Below are positions 51,462-63,640 of a stretch of 64,000 nucleotides of DNA, one piece after another. The stretch covers positions 11,842,001 through 11,906,000 of the forward strand of contig CAVNZM010000003.1 in the NCBI GenBank assembly GCA_963693365.1, written 5' to 3'. Numbering within the stretch: the stretch's first letter is position 1; every line of letters starts with the position of its first letter. The position numbers were made by a program, and so were the translations under genes. Origin of the DNA: Amoebidium appalachense. Its lineage: Eukaryota > Ichthyosporea. The notes under the pieces were generated by a model. The model had not been told where the DNA came from. It saw only the letters and a program-made list of their open reading frames with translations, and did no database searches.

Positions 51462-52518
51462 TTAGGCCCTGTGCCCACCGGTCCCCGGAGGGGTCGATGG
51501 ACCGGCCCCGGATGGGCCACTGCCGGGACCGCACCGAGCCCGGGTGACTTCGGCGAGGGTCTTGGCTTGACGAACAGCCCGGGTGGCCAAGGCAGCGGGC
51601 AGGGGCAGGCTGCGCGCAAGGAGCTCCTCAAACTGCTCTGCAACAGCCCAGTCCCCGTTGGACTGATCAGCAGTCTGCACAGCCAGCAGACGACGCACAC
51701 CAACTTCCACAGCAGGCGATTCCTTGCGGGCCTTAGGGTCGGCGGCCAGCAGCAGGTCCAGCATACGGGCAAGCGTCAGAGCCTCCCGTTTGTTGCGGTA
51801 GCTGACCCAATCCGCCGCGTAGACAGCCGCAGTCACTGAGGCCTGGTCAGCCAAGGTGCTCTTGAGGTAGGAAGGGGCCAGACGTTCTTTGACGCGCAGG
51901 TTGACTTTGGCGCCGCTGGAGAGCAGATAACGGCTGGGGTTGGGTTTGGAACGGCCAGAGGAATGACGGCTGCGAGAGGAACGACCGTAGCCACTGCTGC
52001 TGGAAGAAGAATCCTCACTCGACGTTGGGGTGTCTTCACTGCCAGTGTCGTACGCATAGACAGGCTCCTTGCCCTTTGCCCGCGCAGACAGCGTGCTCAG
52101 CAGGCCGCCGGCAGAGGGCTTCTTGGGGCGACCAGACTGGGCAAGAGAGAGGGCTTGCACTTGGGCAGAAAGCGCCTGCAGCTGCTCTTGGACGTCTACA
52201 CCGTCAGAACGCCGCTGGGGAGAGGGCGACCCAGGTGGGGGGGAGGCACGGCCGCTACGAGGAGTGCAACAGAGCAAGTGCAGCTGGTTGGTGACTTTCC
52301 AACCGACCATCTCAGGGTCATCAAAAGCCACCGAGCGTGCCTTGAGGGCTGAAACCACACTGTTGACGGTTTCTGCTGGCAGGCTGTCCAAGGGGAGGGC
52401 GTTGGACTGCAAAACGGCCAGACTTTTGAGACTTGGGTCGTCCGCATCGATAGAGATCTCCAAAAGTATTTTCGAGGAGAGCGGAACCCTTTGCGACCAG
52501 AGCAGGAGGAGGGGCCAT
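51462..52518 (-). pseudogene. Gag-like ORF1 of copy 10, frameshift at the 5' end
   Basis: A 1-nt insertion near 52468 (AAGTATTTTCGAGG) and a nearby change put the first about 17 codons in another frame. From ISIDADDPSLKSLAVLQ on it is open to the stop. Otherwise collinear with copy 2. Confidence 0.8.
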
Positions 52519-53385
52519 TGCAATGCTCGCAAACCAGACTAGAGCACAAAAACTTGAAAACGAAGACTGGAAAATGCAAAAACGCGTGAAAAACGACACC
52601 GCAAAAAACGTCCGAAAACCAGCTAAAACGCAATAGCGCGCACGCAAAACTCTTACCAGATGCTGCCGAAGCTAAGCGCGCGCTCCTGGGCAAAAACAAC
52701 TAGAGAAAAAACGAACAACAGCGCGAAAAACGGGGACTAGAGTTGCAAAAATTTAGCTTAATAATTGGGCCTAAAGAGACCTAAACGCGCTCAGTAGCGC
52801 CGCAACTGACCTCCCTGGGGCCGCGCAAGCTCATTATATAGCGCGGCCCACATTTTTGCCTATGGAAATATGAAGAAATGACTTAGAACCTATCAAATCC
52901 ATGAAATCTACCAAAATGGAATTTTTGCTGCACATCAACCAATGAAAAATTTTCACAAGTGGCTAAAACCCCTAGATCACAAAGACCAAATCAATTGCCG
53001 CCCATTTCGGACTAGATATAACTCAAACTCATCAATATATCCATATGGCATATCCCACAGAACATAAAAACAGCTACAGCTCCCTCAATAAAAATGCTAG
53101 CAGCCTGAAACTTTGCACACACTTCAAACACACCAAGGCCTACAATATGTTACTACTACGAATTTACAGCACACTCGCAACACACAATTTCACTCCAACG
53201 GGGCTATCTTATTCTCCTGCAAAGAAAACATGTTTACAAATTAAATATTGTCACAGGCTATCAGCCAAGTTTACCCTAGCGCCTCATGAACTGCGCGCGC
53301 GCTGTGGAAAAATCTGTTTTTTTTGGTGTTAAATTCTTTGGTAAAATGCCTTTAATTAAATCAGAAAATTTAATAATGACAGAAA

Positions 53386-53935
<550 letters not shown>

Positions 53936-54791
53936 TAGAGGTTCGAGCTGCTGCAGAGACACATGAAGATAAAGAAAGAGATAAGCGAGAGAGGGGAAGA
54001 GAGGGTGAGGCACGTGTGTGTATGAGAGATGACCGAGAGAGAAAGAGCAGAGAGATAGACCAAGTTGAAGGAGAAAGCAGGCAGACAGAGAGCTGCTGAA
54101 GGGTAAGAGAGAGAGCTAGGTCACGGGAGGGTTAGCGGAGTTAAGGGGTCGGTGAGGGGAGGTTGTGAGAGAGGATGATCCGGAGTGGATGTGTGAATGC
54201 GCTTGTGTCCGCATGTCCAGACGAGTCTTGCTTTTTTTGGTGCAAACTCCGGAACACGTGCTATAGCTTAGTGTACGGAACAACGTGGAGCACGTGGTTT
54301 TCCCTACAAATGCTACATATACAGCCTGGCCGTGGTATTCTCACAAGCAAGTTCTAGCGTGATGGGCTAGCAGAAGGCTTGCTCATGGGCTAAATTAGCC
54401 AGGGAAAACAACCAAAACAAACCATGTGTTTGCTTGCGTGTTATGCAGAAATTTGCGGCCACTTCTGGTAGGTAACCACCAGCGAAGGCATTGTTTTTGC
54501 GCCAGGGTGTATGCGTTTTCTCGGTGCAACATATATGAAAACCCTCATATATGAACGGAGCGCTTGGCTAGATGATCTTCGATCTGGGTCGCCGCGCTGA
54601 GGTCTGTAGCACGCCGTATCGTAGAGGATGATCGGATGACTTTTGCGACGAGATCGGCCAAGCACCCTTCCCAGGGGGTGCTGTGCCATGCGGCGCGCTT
54701 GGGGGGCCAAAGAAGATGACACCTAGGCCTCGGTCAGATTTGCAATCGCATGGAACCCCGATAATTAGTGCTGCGGCGGGAATCAATGATT
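53936..54791. other. Unassigned sequence
   Basis: A purine-rich GAGA stretch (53960-54120), then mixed DNA. Short ORFs only; no kinship to the transposons here. Confidence 0.35.
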
Positions 54792-55121
54792 GGTTTGTAA
54801 ACGTTTTTTCTTTGCAGGAGCATTGGACAGCACCGGAGACAGAGTAACAGGACTCCGTGTGCGAGATATGCAGGTGATACTGGTAGCGAAAATTCGGTGA
54901 TGTACATATGCTGGTATACGATTTGCAGTTTACGTTTTTATTGGTGAAAGTATGTAGCGGAATGTGTTCCTGCATATGTAGACGTTTTGATTGGATTATA
55001 GTCATAAGGCGATCCCGCCCGCAATAGTTTTTGCATGCCGATGCTTTGGTTTAGAGCCTTTTGGCTGCTGTGTGCATCTCAGTCGCTGTGCTCATTAGCT
55101 TAGTGCAGGTAGGCCTCCTTA
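54792..55121 (+). repeat. Family-2 terminal repeat (second copy)
   Basis: Full start TTTGTAAACG, T-run, CTTTGCAGGAG, then GCATTGGACAGCACCGGAGA. Matches 16838-17151 with about 10% differences and short indels (for example an inserted AAGTATGTAGCG). Ends near GGTAGGCCTCC. Confidence 0.65.
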
Positions 55122-55965
55122 GGCTGCCTGTTTCGGTGTTAGTAGGTAGGCCTTTTTAGGTTACTGCCTGTAGTCAAGTAAGAACTGCCTGTTTTTGCCG
55201 CGGACGCCCTTGTTGTGACACCTTCATTACTTGACACCGTGGCCCGTGGGCCAGGCCGGAGGAAGACCGTGCCCGGAGTGGCCATCGCAGATCTTGCCCC
55301 GGAACTACGACTGCTCGATCCACGGGATGGTTCAGATGAAAAACCTCCGTCGCGCACTATTGAGATGATGTGAGAGGCCGTGCAGTTCGTGACATCATTA
55401 TGTAGTCACGCCCCGCACCCTCAAGGACCACAACGTCATAGTCCGAGCGCCTTGACCACTAAGCCTCACATGGGGCCTAAGCATGACAACTAGTAGTACT
55501 TTTGTATCAGTATGTGCCTTAACCTGTTCAATTCGGCACTAATTATTTTGTCCGCGTGGGGGACACAACCGAAACAAGTCCAGTGCAGCTCATTATCAAT
55601 AGAAAAAGCCCAAAAAGATTGTATACGCCGACAGGTATATGTCTTATATACATTCGTTTCTAAGTGGGTTTTGTAAAAATATCATTCATGTACTTTTCCT
55701 GTGTGTTTCTCTAGCGATTTCAGACATTTTGACAACGTTTTTGAAGATGAAATCGATGTGACTAAGCCAAGCCAATCGGCTTTGGCCATTGAATTTTATT
55801 TGCACTTTTCATCCGATTGGACATATCCATTGACGGGGTTTGAAAATGAAATTGTCAAGCGGCTCTTGACAGCCCAGTGATAGTTACGCCATATACAAGG
55901 GATCAAATACTGAAGTAAAGTTCTTTGTTTCTTTTTACAAAACGCAAGAATATTTAGTTTGTAAA
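55122..55965. other. Mostly unassigned, includes a tRNA-like segment
   Basis: GGTAGGCCTCCTTAGG and GGTAGGCCTTTTTAGG form a short direct repeat (55110-55160). No ORF of note. 55500-55960 is AT-richer and holds nothing I can name. Confidence 0.35.
55405..55470 (-). repeat. tRNA-like sequence (possible SINE head)
   Basis: Minus strand GAGGCTTAGTGGTCAAGGCG is a good D-arm/A-box match, followed by CTCGGACTATGACGTTGTGG in the anticodon region. The T-arm and B-box are not convincing (GGTGCGGGGCGTGAC). This suggests a decayed tRNA-derived SINE or pseudo-tRNA. Confidence 0.4.
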
Positions 55966-56505
55966 TATTAAGTTTGTAAACGTGTTTTCTTTGCAGGAGA
56001 ATTAGATAGCCTCGTTGGAGTGAAATTGTGTGTTGCGAGTGTGCTGTAAACTTCGTGGTAGTATAATGTTGTAGGCTATGGTGTGTTTGATGTGTGTGCA
56101 AAGTTTCAGGCTGCTAGCATTTTCATTTAGGGAGCTGTAGCTCATTTCTTCATATTTCCATAGGCAAAAATGTGGGCCGCGCTAAATAATGAGCTTGCAC
56201 GGCCCCAGGGAGGTCAGTTGCGGCGCTACTGAGCGCGTTTAGGTCTCTTTAGGCCCAATTTTTTTAGCTAAGTTTATGCAACTCTAGTCCCCGTTTTTCG
56301 CGCTGTTGTTCGTTTTTTCTCTAGTTTTTTTTGCCCAGGAGCGCGCGCTTAGCTTCGGCAGCATCTGGTAAGAGTTTTGCGTGCGCGCCGTTGCGTTTTC
56401 GCTGGCTTTCGGACGTTTTTTGCGGTGTCGGTTTTCCCACGTTTTTGCATTTTCCAGTCTTCGTTTTCAAGTTTTCGTGCTCTAGTCTGGTTTGTGAGCA
56501 TTGCA

Positions 56506-57434
56506 ATGGCCCCTCCTCCTGCTCTGGTCGCCAAGGGGGCCGCTCTCCTCGAAAAGCTTTTGGAGATCTCTACCGATGCGGACGACCCAAGTCTCAAAAG
56601 TCTGGCCGTTTTGCAGTCCAACGCCCTCCCCTGGAACAGCCTGCCGGCAGAAACCGTCAACAGTGTGGTTTCAGCCCTCAAGGCGCGCTCGGTGGCTTTT
56701 GATGACCCTAAGATGGTCGGTTGGAAAGTCACCGACCAGCTGCACTTGCTCTGTCGCACTCCTCGCAGCGGCCGTGCCTCCCCCCCACCTGGGTCGCCCT
56801 CTCCCCAGCGGCGTTCTGACGGTGTAGACGTACGACACCGTACGAACCGGCAGTGAAGACACCCCATCGTCGACTGAGGATTCTGATTCCAGCAGCAGTG
56901 GCTACGGTCGTTCCTCTCGCAGCCGTCGTTCCTCTGGCCGTTCCAAACCCAACCCCAGCCGTTATCTGCTCTCCAGCGGCGCCAAAGTCAACCTGCGCGT
57001 CAAAGAACGTCTGGCCCCTTCCTACCTCAAGAACACCTTGGCTGGCCAGGCCTCGGTCACTGCGGCTGTCCACGCGGCGGATTGAGTCAGCTACCGCAAC
57101 AAACCGGAGGCTCTGACGCTTGCCCGTATGCTGGATCTGCTGCTGGCCGCCGACCCTAAGGCCCGCAAGGAGTCACCTGCTGTGGAAGTTGGTGTGCGCC
57201 GTCTGCTGGCTGTGCAGACTGCTGATCATTCCAACCCCCGGGGACTGGGCTTTTGCAGAGCAGTTTGAGGAGCTCCCTGCGCGCAGCCTGCCCCTGCCCC
57301 CTGCCTTGGCCACCCGGGCTGTTCGTCAAGCCAAGACCCTCGCCGAAGTCACCCGGGCTCGGCGCGGGCCCGGCAGTGGCCCATCCGGAGCCGGTCCATC
57401 GACCCCTCCGGGGACCGGTGGGCACAGGGCCTAA
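56506..57434 (+). pseudogene. Gag-like ORF1 of copy 11
   Basis: MAPPPALVAKG to SDGVDV is open. About 120 nt covering the heptad region are then missing (56830-56850), followed by a stop TGA in place of TGG (57085) and a few-nt insertion at 57236. The C-terminal tail is recovered. It retains the RS-rich segment. Confidence 0.85.
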
Positions 57435-57511
57435 ACGGCCCTTTGGGGGTTCGGCACGCGGTTCTGTATATTATTTTCTTGTAGTTTCCTGCCACGTGCC
57501 CTTGATTAAAA

Positions 57512-59500
57512 ATGCCCCCTAATTTTTATAAGGATTCCACAGCTATGCCACGTCATGTCTTTGCCGCCTCTGATTTGTTTCCTGTTCCGGCCATTCCTGT
57601 TCCGGACCGTTCTGGACAAGCCCGTCTACGGAGTCAACGCCGTCGGCAACGTCTGTCTCACCGCCTGAAGGGGGTTACCTTGGCTAACCGTTGTCTTGGT
57701 GCCCTCAACGAGCTGTGGGCAGGCGGCCCTTGCCCATTCCCGACCCGGTTGGTGTACAGTCACCACCATGCCCTGTGGACCTTTGTCCTTAGGTCCAGCT
57801 ACGATGCTATACGCGCGGGTGTCTACGACGCTCAGCCTGCGAGTAGTGTCTTGGCTGCGTTCCCGCGGCCTACCCTGTATTGACAGGATGGCTACCTCTC
57901 ACGGCGGCAAATGCCGCCTTGCCACCCCCTGGGGTTGGAGCCACAGTGGACGTGTTGCAGTTTTTGTCTCCTACGCTGCAGCCATTTTTGGCCAACTGCG
58001 ACAGCGGCCTTCTCAAGACTGTTCCGCCGACGCCTGCAGAGCTGCGCCGCATCCGACCGGCGCATCACGTTCCCAGTGGGGAATACGGTCCCCTGCTTCT
58101 TCGGCTTCAAGACTGCGGCATGGTGCACTATTTCGAGGCGAAGGAAAAGCCACTGGCCATCAATGGGCTGTTTGGGGTCCCCAAAGACACCACAGCCCGC
58201 GTCATTTTTGACGGCCGCCGTGGCAACCTGTTCTTTGCCCGTGATCATCCTGCCCTCAAGGTGCACCTGCCCAACCCTGCCAATATTGTCGATCTGTTGC
58301 TGGGGCCTGAGGATTGCCTCTATTTTGGCAAGTCAGACATGGACAACCAGTTCCATCGTCTTCTTGCCCCGGAGTGGCTGTGGCGGTACTTCGGATTGCC
58401 GCCTGTGTCTTCGGAGGCTGTTGGCATTTCTGTGCCCGACCGGCTTGTGTACCCGGCCCTCAAGACCGAGCCGGCATGCCCCGCATTGAGCGCCTCTGTG
58501 CGATAGTGCCGCGGCCTGTGGAGGCCACGCAGCATGCCCTGTATGTGGACGACTGTGGCTGGGTCGGCACAGATGCCACCGCCATCAATCGTCAGCGTGA
58601 ATCGTATCATGGCGTCACCGGCCCGGCTGGTCTTCCCTCCAATGTCAAGAAGGATGTGGCTGCTGGTTCGTCGTCCTCTATGGTGCTGCTAGGCCTGGAA
58701 ATGCATCGCTCTGGGATATGGCGCCCGTCTGGCGCTTCCTTGTGCCGTCTGGTGGCGGAAACCCAGGCCGTGTTGCGTCGTGGTGCCGTCACGCAGCTCC
58801 GTTTGCAGCAGTTGCTTGGTGGTTGGGTGTGGGCGGCACTGCTGCAGCGTCCGCTTTTGTCGGTTCTGAGTGCCGTATACAGTTTTGTGGAGCAGCTGGG
58901 GGGTCGGGAACAGCCCCTTCCCCCGCCCGTGGTGTGGGAGCTTCAGGCGATGTGTGCTTTGGCCCCTTTGATGCGTTGTGATTTGCGTTCTGGGTTTGCT
59001 AGCACCATGTTCTGCACTGATGCTTCCTTGTTGGGTGGTGCAGTGGTGTCCCGGATGCTTCCAGCAACGCTTCTCCACGAAGTGCTGCCTCACTGCAACC
59101 GGCGTGGCCACTACAGCCAGCTGTCTGGTCCTGTGCACGAGCCAAGCCCGTCCGCCCCCCGGCACCTATCCTGGCAGCTGTTGGTGGCCGGTGGACCACC
59201 AACATCAGTCATCGTTGGCGCCACTCCGACCACATCAACAATCTGGAGGGAGAAGCCTTGCTCCTGGGGCTTCGTCGATTAGGTCGGTCGACGGCTGCCC
59301 GGGGCTCCCGCTACCTTTTGGACCTTGATTCGACGGCGCTGCTTGGGGCTGTTGCTAAGGGTCGTTCAGCATCCCGACGCCTTAACCGTGTATGCCGCCA
59401 GGTGGCTCCCTGCACGCTTGCCCTCGACATTCGTTTGTATTGTGTGTGGCTGCCGTCAGCCCACAATCCTACAGATGGTCCCTCGCGGTTTTCTGGCTGA
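57512..59500 (+). pseudogene. RT/RNase H of copy 11
   Basis: MPPNFYKDSTAMPRHVFAAS; a 1-nt deletion at about 57863 shifts the frame. It then runs through SDMDNQFHRL to VYPALKTEPACPA, where about 75 nt with the motif-B region are lost at 58468. ALYVDDCGWVG and FCTDASLLGGAV are open from 58480. The six-C tract at about 59155 again leaves the RNase H end in the next frame, to DGPSRFSG-stop at 59500. Confidence 0.85.
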
Positions 59501-60405
59501 CCAGGCCATAAAGCCCCCAACCCTCAAGGCCTACCGGGATGCTGTTGTTGAGTTCCTGGATTGGTTGCCCCCTGGCACCGACACCAAGTCCCCCGCCGAA
59601 CTGGACGACCTCCTGGTGGAGTATTTTGAGGAGTGTTATGCCATTGATCCATCGCGTGGCCGGCGTCAGCGCTGTGTCAAACACAGCTGCCGGCATCAAG
59701 CATTTCATGCCACGCCTGGGTCCACACCTGCAGGCCGCCCAACGGAGCCTGCAGGGCTGGAACCGGCTTGTTCCAGCAAAGACCACGCCCCCGCTTCCGT
59801 TTTCATTGGTCCTCGTCATTGGCCATCATTTGTATTCCAAAATTGGCCCCTTGTTTGGTATTGCTGTTTTGCTCGGATTTGTGTGTTATTTTCGTGTCAG
59901 TGAGCTGCTTATGCTCATCCGTGCGGATCTTGTTTTGCCCGACGACCCCGTTCCCCAAGACATGCCACCCGGTACAGGCGGCATCCACCTGGCCGACACC
60001 AAGACCGGTCCAAATCAGTTTGTCCCCATCACCAATCCGTCCCTGTTGGCAATCCTGTCTTTCTGGTTCTGTGGTGCCCCCCCTTCTGCGCGGCTGTTTC
60101 CTTTCTCGTATGATGTTCTGCGTGCCAAGTTCCAAGCGGCATGTGACTCCCTCGTCCTCAACTAGTATGGGTTCCATCTTCACAGTCTTCGCCATGGTGG
60201 TGCCTCGAGAGACTATGTCAGGGGTGTTTCAGTAGAGACGATTGCTCTGCGTGGTCGGTGGAGATAGCATGCCTCCCTCCGCCGGTATGTGCAGGGCGGC
60301 CAGTCTCTTGTTCTTTCTATTCGCGTGCCTGCGTCGCTCCTTGCCCGGGCTGCAGCGCTGCGTCAGTCACCCACGGCATGGTTCGTTCCTTCCCGTGCCA
60401 GGTAG
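59325..60405 (+). pseudogene. Tyrosine recombinase of copy 11
   Basis: LKAYRDAVVEFLDWLPPGTD; a 1-nt insertion near 59679; then YFRVSELLMLIRADL (box-I Arg), a stop TAG in place of GAG before the HxxR box, HLHSLRHGGASRDYVRG and ETIALRGRWR, a second TAG, then HASLRRYVQGGQSLVLSIRV with the Tyr nucleophile and SRAR-stop at 60405. All three catalytic boxes can be read in one frame downstream of the insertion, which makes this the best place to see the full recombinase signature. Confidence 0.85.
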
Positions 60406-60709
60406 GGAGTGGTGGAGCACACCTGTGCCTGCTTGTGAGATTGATCCACAGGCACCGGCTCATGTATCCCCTTGCTGGGGCTGGTTAAGACGACGTTGGC
60501 ATAAGAATATTTAGTTTGTAAACGTGTTTTCTATGCAGGAAAATTAGATAGCCCCGTTGGAGTGAAATTGTGTGTTGCGAGTGCGCTGTAAAATTCGTAG
60601 TAGTAGCATGTTGTAGGCCTTGGTGTGTTTGATGTGAGTGCAAAGTTTCAGGCTGCTAGCATTTTTATGTAGGGAAGTCATTTCTTCATATTTCCATAGG
60701 CACAAATGT

Positions 60710-60765
60710 GGGCCGCGCTATATAATGAGCTTGCGCGGCCCCATGCTCATTATATAGCGCGGCCC
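60710..60765. repeat. Perfect 21-bp inverted repeat inside A2 of copy 11
   Basis: Left arm 60710-60730 (GGGCCGCGCTATATAATGAG plus C) and right arm 60745-60765 are exact reverse complements around a 14-bp spacer. Normal A repeats have only the left arm and the short GCGCGGCCC. The extra arm looks like a snap-back copy of the hairpin. Confidence 0.9.
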
Positions 60766-61025
60766 CAGGGAGGTCAGTTGCGGCGCTACTGAGCGCGTTT
60801 AGGTCTCTTTAGGCCCAAATTTTTAGCTAAGTTTTTGGCCACCCACCACACCCTTTGCCTATTTAGGCACTAGGCTACGTTTTTTGAGCATGTTTCTGTA
60901 TGACATTTGTCATTCTTTTCATTGCTCCTGTGGAGCACACCTGTGCCTGCTTGTGAGATTGATCCACAGGCACCGGCTCATGTATCCCCTTGCTGGGGCT
61001 GGTAAAGACGACGTTGGCATAAGAA

Positions 61026-61237
61026 CGTGGCATTCTGTCGACTCTGGTTTGCGTTGCCAAAAGGCAGGCCAGGGCCGAAACGTGTGGGGGGGCAGAGCGT
61101 CAGAGTGGCGGAACAAGGGTTGTGAAGCCAACATGGCCATCGCCAGAAGTCAGTTTAAGCCAGCAAGGGGCCAGGCGGACAGCTGTGTCGAGGAGCAGTG
61201 CTGCACGTGAGAGTCGCGCGCGACGCCATGGCAGCAT
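61026..61237. other. Unassigned sequence
   Basis: No ORF, RNA or repeat kinship found. Confidence 0.3.
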
Positions 61238-61630
61238 AAACGGTGAAAAACAATATACTTGACTAAAGAAAACAACCGTTTACGGGCCTCAGGAGGCCCT
61301 GCCAACTTGCTAGACTAAGGACACATTCTGCTCAGGAGCAGTGCCAGCGACTGGGAAGCCAACGATTCTTTCTGCTAGCGGTTTATATACACGCAGGATA
61401 TGGCTCACAACATCCGACTGGCTACGGGGGAATGTAAAGACCAAATATGGCTTCACTTAAACAGGACCAATCATTGCACTTACATTTACGTACAGAGAAC
61501 TGATTGGCTAAGCCATACCTAGAGACTAACCAATCGGAAGGCAAAGTAGCTGGCAGTTCGAATTCCACATGTCACTTTGTCGTCGTGGCTGCGGCCGTTC
61601 CTCAAAGAAAACACGTTTAAAAACGAACCA
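61238..61630 (-). repeat. Family-3 A repeat, second copy
   Basis: Reverse complement of 42098-42495, with the tip AAAACACGTTTAAAAACGAA at 61611-61630. Contains the same CCAAT boxes and GTTTATATACACGC (TATA). No B part adjoins it; the tip abuts a family-1 A fragment. Confidence 0.75.
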
Positions 61631-61746
61631 TTGCGGCGCTACTGGGCGCGTTTAGGTCTCTTTAGGCCCAATTGTTTAGCTAAGTTTTTGTCCACCCGCC
61701 ACACCCTTTGCCTATTTAGGCACTAGGCTACGGTTTTGGAGCATTG
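61631..61746 (+). repeat. Family-1 A 3' end and spacer fragment
   Basis: TTGCGGCGCTACTGGGCGCG to the end of A and then the spacer (TTTGCCTATTTAGGCACTAGG). Cut by G-rich DNA at about 61747. The family-3 repeat apparently inserted into a family-1 A2-B2 unit here. Confidence 0.8.
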
Positions 61747-62300
61747 AGGTTGGGTGGGAGGGGGTGGATAGGGGGCTGGGGGGGTAGGGGGGGAGGCAGG
61801 GGAGGGGGACGGGGAGGGGGGCCTACAGACACGTTCGAAGGCAGTCACCACAAGTCGATACCCTCTATTAATCTGAACAGCAGCAAGAACAATCAGCGTT
61901 GAGTTGCGGGCAATTGCACGACATCACGAGTACACCTGGATAGGTGTTTGTGCTTCGGTAACAGAGCTAGCCGTGCAAGGTTTGCCATGGTTGCCGTACT
62001 CCCACCACTGTTGCTTGTCGGTGCTGCATGTGTTTTGTGTGCTGAGGGTGTCCCAGAAACCAGAGGGAATGACAGGCAGGATATCACCATATAATAGGCC
62101 AGGGAAACAAGGCGCAGCATTCAGGTCACCCATGTTTGATGTTTGTTGCACACCTGCATAACTTCAATTTCCTAGGAAGCCGTTCACTGCGCATAACACA
62201 TGCATCACAAGAATTATGTGGGTATTGTATGCCTTGAAATTTGTGCGTGCACATGTAAGTGTGTGAACATATGTGCCCGTGTGTACGCGTACCCTGGGCT
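61747..62300. other. G-rich tract then unassigned sequence
   Basis: G-rich at 61747-61822; the rest has short ORFs only and nothing recognisable. Confidence 0.4.
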
Positions 62301-62310
62301 TGTGTGCAGT

Positions 62311-62775
<465 letters not shown>

Positions 62776-62866
62776 GCGTGTGTGTGCGTGCTTTCGGTAT
62801 TCGTTTGTGTCACACGGCATTGGAGGCATGGGAAAGCATCCGAGTGGCAGATATCTGTGTTTAGCA

Positions 62867-62957
62867 GTGATATCACGGCCTATGACGAAGGTGTTCAAGC
62901 ATTTAGTAGTGATATCACGGTGTTATTAGTGTTTAGGCTACTTAGTGGTGATATCAC
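62867..62957. repeat. Array of three GTGATATCAC palindromes
   Basis: GTGATATCACGG at 62867, 62909 and 62948, spaced 42 and 39 bp, each preceded by TTTAG/TTAG-like sequence (TTAGCA, TTAGTA, TTAGTG). Weaker forms (GTTATCAC, GGTGATAACACC) continue to about 63060. Either a decayed minisatellite or a cluster of sites for a dimeric protein. Confidence 0.75.
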
Positions 62958-63187
62958 GGTGTTACCACCAAGGTTTTGAGGCTACATGGTAGGGTGTTAT
63001 CACATCATCAACACCAAAGCATTGTTCTCATACACTTTGGTGATAACACCATGATAATAGGGCAATATCATGATTAGGGCCAAAACAGTCATGCCATAAT
63101 GGTGATAGTGTGAAGCTACCACACTCTTGTTATAGCATTGTGATAATGTAACAGTTAAGGCAACTTAGGGTCACACATACAAATCAC

Positions 63188-63246
63188 TCTCCCCCCCCCC
63201 CCTCCCCCCCCCTCCCCCCACCTACCCACAACCCTCCCCTCCCCCC
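63188..63246. repeat. C-rich tract
   Basis: Runs of C separated by T, A. Low complexity only. Confidence 0.9.
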
Positions 63247-63640
63247 AACACACATACACAATCATTGCAATGACGTGGCACCTACGCGGCCCACGGTGTG
63301 CCGTTTCATAAACACTCGCATGCATAGATCAGCTAGCCCACAAAAGCTATATATACCACGCACTGGCTGGCACTGGCACAAGCTGTATTACGACACAACA
63401 CGAAGGCGGCACAGGTCACAAGTAGTACTCGCACCATCACCAGGTGGACACGTGGTGCAATACTGGGCCATGTGACATGCCATGGCATGGAAGATTTGGC
63501 ATTTTTTCCCCTTTTATCCTTGTTTTTTTTTTAAAGGCTTTTTATTACTAATTCAGTACTGGTTGGTTATGTTACACATCAGGTCCATGCTTTACATTTG
63601 TAAACAATAATCAGTATGAAATACAGTCCAACTAGCCGCC
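63247..63640. other. Unassigned sequence
   Basis: Contains a T run (63520-63532) and short ORFs; no function seen. Flanks the LTR that follows. Confidence 0.35.

Larger units (their letters stand above)
49098..53249 (-). mobile_element. Copy 10: family-1 element with internal deletions
   Basis: Minus order: A1 (53249-52746), leader, gag, RT/RNase H with deletions, recombinase N-terminal half, B1 (49395-49291), a short outer A fragment (49290-49129) and a B2 fragment (49128-49098). The recombinase is joined to B1 at 49396, so about 480 nt including all catalytic motifs after the N-terminus are gone. It lies only 25 bp from the end of copy 9. Confidence 0.85.
55967..61025 (+). mobile_element. 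Copy 11: family-1 element, all genes present but broken
   Basis: A1 with an internal deletion (55967-56279), leader (56280-56505), gag, RT/RNase H, recombinase, B1 60414-60508, A2 shortened (60509-60838), spacer, B2 60932-61025. Just before A1 stands AAGAAT-ATTTAGTTTGTAA, the tip of another B/A junction, so the element sits on or inside an earlier junction. Confidence 0.85.

Noticed and set aside
53944-54120. Purine-rich GAGA stretch as a gene or regulatory element
   Set aside because: Only low-complexity composition supports it.
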